From positions 62,001-126,000 of the forward strand of contig CALLPE010000016.1 of assembly GCA_938015445.1 (NCBI GenBank): DNA of 64,000 bases, in the 5' to 3' direction. Within the stretch, counting starts at the first letter, position 1, and every line of letters begins with the position of its first letter. The notes below the pieces were generated by a model. The model searched no databases, was not told the origin of the DNA, and saw nothing but the letters and a program-made list of their open reading frames with translations. This document shows, in pieces, positions 44,520-51,691 of the stretch. The translations under genes and the position numbers were made by a program. The DNA is from an uncultured Pirellulales bacterium (GTDB lineage: Bacteria; Planctomycetota; Planctomycetia; Pirellulales; Thermoguttaceae).

Positions 44520-45374
44520 ATGCAGCGCATCGACTCGCTTGACGACCCGCGCATAGCGCCTTACCGCAACCTGCGCGATCGGACGCTGCGGGGCGAAAAC
44601 ATCTTTATCGCCGAAGGCCCGATCGTTGTGCGGCGCCTGTTGCAAAGCCGATACCAAACCGAATCGGTGTTGGTTGCCTCGCAGCACGCCGAACAATTCG
44701 GGGCCCTAGTCGGTCAGCGCGCGCCGTTCTACGTGGCCGATGAGAAGTTGGTGCGTGAGATCGTCGGCTTCCCGTTCCATCTGGGCGTACTGGCCGTCGG
44801 ACGCCGGCAGCCCTTGCCCAGCGTGAAGGAACTTCTGGCCGCTGCGCTTCTGGCGCCGCAGTCAGAATCGGTCGTGCAGACCAATAGCAAGGGCACCAGC
44901 GCGCTGCGGTCAGCCAAACTTGTCGTTTGCCCCGAAATCACCAAGCCGGAGAACATGGGCCTGGTGTGTCGCTCGGCGGCTGCCTTCGGCATCGACGCGG
45001 TGCTGCTGGGCGCGCGATGCTGCGATCCGCTAGCCCGGCGGGCGTTGCGGGTGTCGATGGGGGCGACAATGCACGTGCCGCTGGCCCGCTCGACCGACTT
45101 GCCGGGCGACCTGGCCTGGCTGAAAAACCACCTCGGTTTTCAACTGATCGCCGCGACCATCTCGCCCGACGCCGAGAACATCACCCGGTTCCGGTGGCCC
45201 CGACGCAGCGCGCTGTTGATAGGCAACGAGTTCACCGGGTTGGGAGAAGAGTGTTTGAGGCTGTGCGACCGAAAGGTGACTATCCCCATGCACCCGGCGG
45301 TCGATTCGCTGAATCTCGGCGTGGCAGCCGGCATCTGCATGTATGCCATGACTACCGCCACGCTGGAAACATAA
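44520..45374 (+). CDS. SpoU/TrmH-family RNA 2'-O-methyltransferase
   Basis: A 284-residue SPOUT methyltransferase. An N-terminal substrate-binding domain (about 1-115; NIFIAEGPIVVRRLLQS) precedes the knotted SAM-binding domain. Motif 1 is KPENMGLVCRSAAAFGIDAV with the conserved Asn and Arg, motif 2 is LLIGNEFTGLGEE, and motif 3 is IPMHPAVDSLNLGVAAGICM. It methylates the ribose of a tRNA or rRNA nucleotide; which one cannot be told. GGAG lies 9 bases upstream of the ATG. It is 120 bases after the aldolase and may share its transcript. Confidence 0.92.
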   Translation: MQRIDSLDDPRIAPYRNLRDRTLRGENIFIAEGPIVVRRLLQSRYQTESVLVASQHAEQFGALVGQRAPFYVADEKLVREIVGFPFHLGVLAVGRRQPLPSVKELLAAALLAPQSESVVQTNSKGTSALRSAKLVVCPEITKPENMGLVCRSAAAFGIDAVLLGARCCDPLARRALRVSMGATMHVPLARSTDLPGDLAWLKNHLGFQLIAATISPDAENITRFRWPRRSALLIGNEFTGLGEECLRLCDRKVTIPMHPAVDSLNLGVAAGICMYAMTTATLET

Positions 45375-45511
45375 GCCACGGCTTTACAGAGCTGCTGGTC
45401 TTCGGATATTCCCTTGACCGCCTGCCGAATAGGAGACTTGAAGGTGCGCCAGCAACAAAAGGTTGTGTTTCGGCGCCGCGACTGTTCCGATCGCCGCAGC
45501 ACTCCGCCCAG

Positions 45512-46735
45512 CTAGTTGCTGCTTACGGCGACGGTTCTCATCCGGCGCGCGTGCGAGTGCGCCGAGTCTGCCGCGTGATGCTTTGTGGCTGTCGCGCCGG
45601 AGGACAACATGCCGTCTGGATGCAATTGACCGCCAGTGTCGGTTGGGCTATTTTGCTCGCGTGCAATCGGTGCAACGGCACTGTCGCTCACCACTGGCGG
45701 CAGTGGTGGTGTGGCGCTGGCCGACGGAGGGCCACCCGCCGCAGGCGGAAGCTGATTGTCGCCGGCCACGGCGCTTTGAGTTTGCATCGCCGAGGCGCTT
45801 TCCAGCAGTCTTGGCAACGTTTCCCAAGTGCCTTGTTGTTGCATCTGTCGCCAAAAAGCCGTGGCCTGTTCGACCAACTGTTGTCGGCGTTGGCATCGGT
45901 CTTGCCGCAACAGCTCGATGCCCGGCTCGACCTGCGCCATGGCCCGATCGGAACCGTAAACCCGCAGCAACCGCTTTCGCATGGTCGCCTGGAAGTCGTC
46001 TAGTTCCGCCTGCCACACATCGCAGTCGTGTATTTCGCCCAGCAGGGTCTGCAAGGTCTTGGCGGCTTCGATGAATGGCTGGAGATCGGTCGGATAGACC
46101 AAGCGGGCAATTTCCAACGTGTAGCGAAGCCGCTTGGCTGCGATGCGCAACGAGTGCAGACGCTCGACGTCGTCTGGCTCCTGAAGGCTGTCCTCAAGAG
46201 CAAGGTATTCTTCCAGTCGGGCGCGTATGGCTGGCGATAACTCGGCGGCTGCCTCGAGCGTCGCTTCCTCCGGAGCGGCGCCGTTGGGGCGATCCAGCAT
46301 CTTCTTGGTCCTGGAAAGCATTTCCTCCAGCACCCCACTGCGCTGGAAACGCTCGACCGCTCGCACAACGCGAGGCTGCATCCGCTCGCGCCGTCGCTCC
46401 AGCTCGGCCAACAAACGGCTCAACCCGCGACAGACCGATGGTTCTAGCGCGTGGCTAACAAAGCCGCAGAGGAAGTCGATTTGCACGTCTAGGTCTCGGG
46501 CCTGTCCGAGCTGCTGTGCCAAATTGCGGACGTGCTTACGCCATCTTCGCAGCGTTCTATCGCCGAAACAGCCGCTAAACACCCGAAACGCAGCCCGCAA
46601 ACGCCTCGAAGCCACCCGAGCGCGGTGAACGCACTCGATATCTTCGCCACTGCAAACGCCAGGAAGTTGCTTACCGAGTTGTTTCGCCTGTCGGCGAATA
46701 TAACTGGCCGCGGCCGTCTGGCACTTAGAACACAT
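45512..46735 (-). CDS. CHAD domain protein
   Basis: A 407-residue cytosolic protein. Residues about 10-300 form a CHAD domain, an all-helical fold with conserved His, Arg and Lys: HRARVASRRLRAAFRVF, ARDLDVQIDFL, LHSLRIAAKRLRYTLE and IHDCDVWQAEL. CHAD domains bind inorganic polyphosphate and often associate with polyphosphate granules. The last 90 residues are Pro/Ala/Ser/Thr-rich and disordered. No CYTH (triphosphatase) domain or ppk gene is adjacent, so it is a stand-alone form. It is divergent from the SMP-30/nitrilase gene. Confidence 0.9.
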   Translation of the reverse strand: MCSKCQTAAASYIRRQAKQLGKQLPGVCSGEDIECVHRARVASRRLRAAFRVFSGCFGDRTLRRWRKHVRNLAQQLGQARDLDVQIDFLCGFVSHALEPSVCRGLSRLLAELERRRERMQPRVVRAVERFQRSGVLEEMLSRTKKMLDRPNGAAPEEATLEAAAELSPAIRARLEEYLALEDSLQEPDDVERLHSLRIAAKRLRYTLEIARLVYPTDLQPFIEAAKTLQTLLGEIHDCDVWQAELDDFQATMRKRLLRVYGSDRAMAQVEPGIELLRQDRCQRRQQLVEQATAFWRQMQQQGTWETLPRLLESASAMQTQSAVAGDNQLPPAAGGPPSASATPPLPPVVSDSAVAPIAREQNSPTDTGGQLHPDGMLSSGATATKHHAADSAHSHARRMRTVAVSSN

Positions 46736-47373
46736 AAACCACCACGCTGGCTCGAAAACGGCATTCTTAACAAAACACGACTTCGTTATATTTTACCGTA
46801 AATCGTACGCACTTTTCTATTAAGGCAGTGTATGCGGTGTGGTTTGCCATCCTCCGTGAAGTGGATGTAATGTGCTATTGCGCCCGGCACAATTTGCAAT
46901 AACCACGAGCTAATTTTTTGGCAACTAAGGATTTACTAATTATTAGCAAAAATTAAACATTCGGGCCGTTTTCCTTCGCCTGAGCACAACGGGTCAATTT
47001 TTTAACGATTATTTAACCGTTCAGTCGCCGTTCTCTCGCCGGGGCTTAACAGGCGAAAACGTGGAAACGCCGTCGATGGCAACGCATGTAAGCCCGGTCG
47101 ACATGTTCCGTGGTTTCCACCCGAGGCAACCGACTTCAGTCAGCCATGTCCTTCCCGGCTAACTAGCCTTCACAATACTCCTTCACAATTGACACTTTAA
47201 CAATTAACACCTGCACAACTAACAGTTGCCGGCGCAGAACCATTTTCGCGGTGCAATCAGTGCTGCGCTTGTTGGTCAAAGACCACGCTAGGGCCTAAAA
47301 TGTCGGGCGTCGGGGGAAGTGTTTTCCGGGTTGGTAACTGACGTTTTGCACTGGTGCTGAAGGAGGCTGTCGA
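46736..47373. promoter_or_regulatory. AT-rich 638-base divergent gap with candidate promoter and repeats
   Basis: No protein gene. Bases 46890-47020 are clearly AT-richer than the surroundings. TTGGCA (46918-46923) and TATTAG (46941-46946), with 17 bases between them, form a plausible plus-strand promoter about 430 bases before the next ATG. A small RNA or a long leader would fit. A 15-bp tandem array follows at 47167-47225. Confidence 0.35.
47167..47225. repeat. Four degenerate 15-bp tandem repeats
   Basis: Units: CCTTCACAATACTC (47167), CTTCACAATTGACAC (47181), TTTAACAATTAACAC (47196) and CTGCACAACTAACAG (47211). The common core is CACAATTAACAC. The array lies about 150 bases upstream of the SMP-30/nitrilase start. 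Confidence 0.65.
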
Positions 47374-49749
47374 ATGGTCTTCCAATATCGCGTGGCGATG
47401 TTGCTGCGGCGCAGTCGCCTTGGATTGCTTACCGCGACGATATGTTGCTGCGTGCTATGCCAGCTCGGAGCGCCGGCAGCCGATTACCCGGCCATCGGCA
47501 ACATCGAGCGGCTCGACCCGCGGCTGGATCAACTCGTGCCGCCGGGCGCGGTGCTGGAAAAGCTGGCCGAAGGCTTCCGGTGGAGCGAAGGCCCGGTGTG
47601 GGTCACCGACGGCTACCTGCTGTTTTCCGACATCCCCAATAACGCCATAATGAAATGGGACCCTGTTAAGGGGCTAAGCGTGTTTCTCAAGCCTGCCGGA
47701 TACACGGGCGAGCAGCCGCGAGGGGGAGAATCGGGTTCCAACGGGCTGGCGCTGGACCGAGCCGGCCGGCTGATCCTGTGCCAGCACGGCGATCGCCGCA
47801 TCGCACGGCTAGAGAAAGACGGCAGCTTTACCACGCTGGTCGATCGCTTCCAGGGCAAGCGCTTCAACAGTCCCAACGATCTGGTGTTCAAGTCCAACGG
47901 CGACTTGTATTTCACCGATCCGCCCTACGGATTGGCCAAAGGGCCGGACGACCCGGCGCGGGAACTGGACTTCTGCGGCGTGTATCGCCTTTCGGCCGAT
48001 GGCAAACTGACCTTGCTCACCCGCGAACTTACTCGACCCAATGGCATCGCCTTCTCTCCCGACGAGAAAACGCTTTACGTGGCGAATTCGGACCCGCAAC
48101 GGGCCATTTGGATGGCTTTTCCGGTAAAAGATGACGGCACGCTTGGGCCGGGCCGAGTATTCTTCGACGCCACACCATGGGTCAAAAAGCTAAAAGGATT
48201 GCCTGATGGACTGAAAGTCGATGCGGCTGGTAATCTTTGGGCTACAGGTCCCGGCGGGGTAAACGTCTTCTCGCCCGACGGCACCCTGCTGGGAAGGATC
48301 AACCCCGACCAGCCCACGGCTAACTGTTGTTTTGGCGACGACGGCTCGACGCTGTACGTCACCGCCAATCAGTACTTGTGCCGCATCCGTACGAAGACCA
48401 AAGGGTTGAACTTCGCCGAGCAGCGTCCCGGCGCTCCGGCACCGCAAGACCGGAAGCAACTGCTGCGCAATGCCACTTTTCGCCCGGCAGAAGGACAAAA
48501 CCTGCCGGAAGGGTGGGACGTGTGGGCGCCGCTGAATCCGCAAGCGGCGTGTCGGCTGGTTGCCACGGAAGGAGGACTGCGCATCGAAGCACCGGCAGAT
48601 TTCCCGGGTGCCGTCGGCGGCGTGTATCAAGATGTCTCAGGCATCAGCGGCGGTGCTGCGTACGCCATCCGTGCTACCTGCGCCGCACCGACGATTGCCA
48701 GCCCGTACCGCTCGCTGATGATCCGCCTATTGTGGACCCGAAGTGGCAAGCCGCTTCACCCAGGCGGGGCGGTGGTGCGCGGACCTGTCGCGCATGGCGA
48801 CCTGCTACAGTTCGACGACGTGCTGAAGGCCCCGGCCGAGGCCGACGGCGTGCGATTATCGCTGGAAGTCAAATGGCCGGGACGTGGCAGCGTCACATGG
48901 CGCGAAGTTACAATGTGGCCGACCGATCCGCCGCCGCCACGCAAGGTCAAGCTGGGTACGGTACACTTCCGCCCGCGAAACAGCACCCCAGAGAAAAACC
49001 TGGAGCTTTTTTGCCGGTACATCGACGAGGCGGGCCGATTGGGCTTGGATGCGGTGTGCTTGGGCGAGGCGATCACTGTGGTGGGGACCGGAAAGACCCT
49101 GATCGATGCCGCAGAGCCGATACCCGGCCCCAGCACCGAAAAGCTCGGCCAGGCAGCTGCCCGAAACCGACTTTGGGTAGTGGCAGGGCTTATGGAGCGC
49201 GATGGCCCTTACGTTTTTAACACTGCCGTGCTGATGGACCGGTCGGGCAAACTGGCCGGCAAGTACCGCAAGGTACATCTGCCGCGCGAAGAATGGCAAA
49301 AGGGGGTGACGCCGGGCAGCGAATACCCGGTGTTCAAGACCGATTTCGGCACCGTGGCAATCCAGATTTGCTACGACTGGTTCTTCCCAGAGATACACTC
49401 CATCTTGGCGCTTAAAGGGGCAGAAGTGGTTTTCGCGCCCACCTGGGGAACGACTTTCCCCGACCAAGAAGGCCGAGCCGAGGGAGAGACGGTTTTTCGC
49501 GTTCGCGCCCGCGACAACGGTTTTTATCTGATCCCATCGGTTTACGACGGCAGCAGCATGGTGATCGACCCGCTGGGGCGGATCGTGGCTTCTAACCGCG
49601 GCAAAGAAGGGGTGTTCTGGGCCGAAGTCGACCTAAACCAGCGGGAGCCGCTATTCTGGGTGGGCCACTGGGGCGGCATCGGTCCGCGCGACCGAATGCC
49701 CGAAACTTACCAGCCTCTTGTCCAGCCGCCGCGGTTCACCCGCTGGTAG
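47374..49749 (+). CDS. Exported SMP-30/gluconolactonase-nitrilase fusion
   Basis: A 791-residue exported protein with three parts. After a signal peptide comes an SMP-30/gluconolactonase-type six-bladed propeller (about 45-345; FRWSEGPVWVTDGYLLFSDI, NGLALDRAGRLILCQHGDRR, NSPNDLVFKSNGDLYFTDPP, RPNGIAFSPDEKTLYVANSD). Its metal-site Glu, Asn and Asp positions appear kept. A beta-sandwich linker domain follows (about 365-515). The C-terminal part (about 523-785) is a complete carbon-nitrogen hydrolase with Glu565 in CLGEAI, Lys633 in KYRKVHLP and Cys666 in ICYDWFFPE. The reaction pair would be lactone hydrolysis plus amide or nitrile cleavage. Both families are normally separate and the nitrilases mostly cytosolic. 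GGAGG lies 7 bases before the ATG. Confidence 0.9.
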   Translation: MVFQYRVAMLLRRSRLGLLTATICCCVLCQLGAPAADYPAIGNIERLDPRLDQLVPPGAVLEKLAEGFRWSEGPVWVTDGYLLFSDIPNNAIMKWDPVKGLSVFLKPAGYTGEQPRGGESGSNGLALDRAGRLILCQHGDRRIARLEKDGSFTTLVDRFQGKRFNSPNDLVFKSNGDLYFTDPPYGLAKGPDDPARELDFCGVYRLSADGKLTLLTRELTRPNGIAFSPDEKTLYVANSDPQRAIWMAFPVKDDGTLGPGRVFFDATPWVKKLKGLPDGLKVDAAGNLWATGPGGVNVFSPDGTLLGRINPDQPTANCCFGDDGSTLYVTANQYLCRIRTKTKGLNFAEQRPGAPAPQDRKQLLRNATFRPAEGQNLPEGWDVWAPLNPQAACRLVATEGGLRIEAPADFPGAVGGVYQDVSGISGGAAYAIRATCAAPTIASPYRSLMIRLLWTRSGKPLHPGGAVVRGPVAHGDLLQFDDVLKAPAEADGVRLSLEVKWPGRGSVTWREVTMWPTDPPPPRKVKLGTVHFRPRNSTPEKNLELFCRYIDEAGRLGLDAVCLGEAITVVGTGKTLIDAAEPIPGPSTEKLGQAAARNRLWVVAGLMERDGPYVFNTAVLMDRSGKLAGKYRKVHLPREEWQKGVTPGSEYPVFKTDFGTVAIQICYDWFFPEIHSILALKGAEVVFAPTWGTTFPDQEGRAEGETVFRVRARDNGFYLIPSVYDGSSMVIDPLGRIVASNRGKEGVFWAEVDLNQREPLFWVGHWGGIGPRDRMPETYQPLVQPPRFTRW

Positions 49750-50020
49750 GCAGCTTGGTTGTTTGCCGGTTGCGCACAACTTGTATCTTACGCAGACTGC
49801 GCCGTTTACCTATTCGCGCGCTATTCGCCGGCGTTGTTGCGCAGTGCGCTGTCGGCAACGGCTGCTCTGATACTGTGACCGGCTGGGGTGGTCCTGGTAG
49901 GGCCCGGGGTTCCTTTCGCAGTCGCGATGATGGCTCGGCTGGAAAAAAACGGCATTGCAATATACGGGAGTTCCGGCAAAGATATTGTCCACCGTTCACG
50001 ATACACCCGGAGGCAACGGA

Positions 50021-50713
50021 ATGCGCTACTCTGCCGAAAAACTGGCCATCGGATTGGCATTGTTGGCCTTGTTTGCATCTGGCTGCGGCAGTCGGGGCGA
50101 AGCCGACAAATCCAACGCCGCAGCTATCAAGGGCGAGGACAACTCGCAGGCATCGTCCAACGCGCAGGCCGGCGCCGCAGGCAAAGCTGCCGAGGCCGAC
50201 CGGCTCCACCCGAAGGTGATCTTCGAGACCACCAAAGGCAACTTCATCGTGCAGCTCGACGCCGAAAAGGCCCCAGCGACGGTCGAAAACTTTCTGGCCT
50301 ATGTGGACAGTCGGTTCTACGACGGGACGGTGTTCCATCAGGTTTTCAAAGGCCAGGGGATTCTCGGCGGCGGCTATACCCCGGAGATGACCGAAAAAAC
50401 TCCTACCCGGCCCCCCGTCCGAAACGAAGCCCACAACGGGCTGAAGAATCTGCGCGGGACCATCGCCATGGTCCGCATGAGCGAGCGGATTGACAGTGCT
50501 CAGAGCCAGTTCTTCTTCAACCTCAGCGACAATGCCATGCTCGACCACCGCGACACTACCCAGGAAGGCTACGGGTACTGCGTATTCGGCCAAGTGGTCT
50601 CGGGCATCGAAGTGCTGGATGCCATCGGCAGTGTGCCTGTGGAAGACACCCACCAGTTCGATCGCAAGCCAGTCGAGCCGGTAATAGTCAAATCCGTCCG
50701 CCGGGTGAGATAG
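50021..50713 (+). CDS. Cyclophilin-type lipoprotein with altered active site
   Basis: A 230-residue lipoprotein. The signal ends in ALFASGC (lipobox), followed by a charged and Gln/Ala-rich spacer to about residue 65. The cyclophilin domain (about 68-228) aligns well with PpiB: VIFETTKGNFIVQLDAEKAP, ENFLAYVDSRFYDGTVFHQV, GLKNLRGTIAMVRMSE, SQFFFNLSDNAMLDHRD and YCVFGQVVSGIEVLDAIGSV. The catalytic Arg (FHR in PpiB) is Gln107 and the neighbouring active-site Gln is Leu115 (GILGGG in place of MIQGGG). Isomerase activity is therefore questionable, and a chaperone or binding role is possible. GGAGG lies 7 bases before the ATG at 50021. Confidence 0.88.
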   Translation: MRYSAEKLAIGLALLALFASGCGSRGEADKSNAAAIKGEDNSQASSNAQAGAAGKAAEADRLHPKVIFETTKGNFIVQLDAEKAPATVENFLAYVDSRFYDGTVFHQVFKGQGILGGGYTPEMTEKTPTRPPVRNEAHNGLKNLRGTIAMVRMSERIDSAQSQFFFNLSDNAMLDHRDTTQEGYGYCVFGQVVSGIEVLDAIGSVPVEDTHQFDRKPVEPVIVKSVRRVR

Positions 50714-50904
50714 CCCTTCTGTGGCATCTTGCGGTCTATTCTGGGGACGAGCTGCGGTTTTCATTCACCCCGTACGCCGCTACATGAGACCTTCGGGACC
50801 CGCTAAGCGCCGCAGTCTTGCGCCGCTTGGTTGACAACAGCCGTTCGACCGCTAAGATTGCTGTTGTTTTGAGGAACCCTTCATGGCGTGCACGGAGGGG
50901 ACGG

Positions 50905-51135
50905 ATGCCAAGCGCCACCTATTACATTCAGCCCTGCCCGGTCTGCGGCAGGCGGTTGCAAATTCGGGTGGAATACTTGGGCAAGCAGGTCTCGTGTCGG
51001 CAGTGCGGCGGGGTGTTTCTGGCCGCGGATCCCACCATGCATCGAACGGAGCCGCCCCAACCAACCAGCGAGTTGCTCCAGCGTGCCGAACGCTTGCTTA
51101 ACTCGTTGGAGGTCCACAAGCTGCGCGGCCGATAG
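50905..51135 (+). CDS. Small zinc-ribbon protein
   Basis: A 76-residue protein with one Cys4 ribbon: CPVCGRR and CRQCGGV, 18 residues apart, close to the MJ0042/response-regulator-associated zinc-finger pattern common in planctomycetes. A helical tail follows (SELLQRAERLLNSLEVHKLR). The ATG at 50905 has GGAGGGG 4 bases upstream. No partner or target can be named. It stands alone after the cyclophilin gene. Confidence 0.7.
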   Translation: MPSATYYIQPCPVCGRRLQIRVEYLGKQVSCRQCGGVFLAADPTMHRTEPPQPTSELLQRAERLLNSLEVHKLRGR

Positions 51136-51383
51136 CCCACCGCCGATGGGGTGACTGCGCTCGATATGTCGCAGCCTGGGCGGTGTTATGTGGTGTCTTT
51201 GCCCGATGATGCAGCCACCGACAAGGGTCGGCTATCGCTATTGCCGCTTGACGAACCACGGCTGGGCCAGCGGGTCGCTGGTGGAGAAGTCGAACAACAT
51301 GAAGGCAACACGCGCCCGGCCAACCGGTCGCGCCGCCAAACGGAACGGCGCTTTGTGTGCGCGCAGGCATGTCTGCATGTGTC

Positions 51384-51629
51384 TTACCGTCTAAAACTTT
51401 GCCGCTTTGAAACATTGGACGGCCAAAAGCGCACGCAGTACAACCCGCCGAACAGAATCAACACTGCGCCCCACCACACGTCGGCATGATACTCGTAGAG
51501 TTTCACCCGAGCCTCTTCCGGTGGTGGAGCTACCCACAGATACACACCGGTCGCCATTACGATGATTCCGTAGATGAGCAGAATACAACCGATGAAAAAC
51601 CAGATGGGTATTTGATGTTCGGATTCCAT
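51384..51629 (-). CDS. Small two-helix membrane protein linked to the symporter
   Basis: An 81-residue protein with two predicted transmembrane segments, WFFIGCILLIYGIIVMATGV (about 10-30) and WWGAVLILFGGLYCVRF (about 52-68), joined by a loop with a PPPEEA stretch. It starts at 51629, 62 bases after the symporter stop, on the same strand, so it is probably co-transcribed. Small two-helix proteins accompany some sodium/solute symporters (the DUF4212 type is one), but this sequence does not clearly belong to that family. A subunit role is inferred. Confidence 0.75.
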   Translation of the reverse strand: MESEHQIPIWFFIGCILLIYGIIVMATGVYLWVAPPPEEARVKLYEYHADVWWGAVLILFGGLYCVRFWPSNVSKRQSFRR

Positions 51630-51691
51630 TTGCTGAGACCTTGTATCAGTTGACCGATACACTCGAATTGGCCGACCAGCGGCGAATCTGA

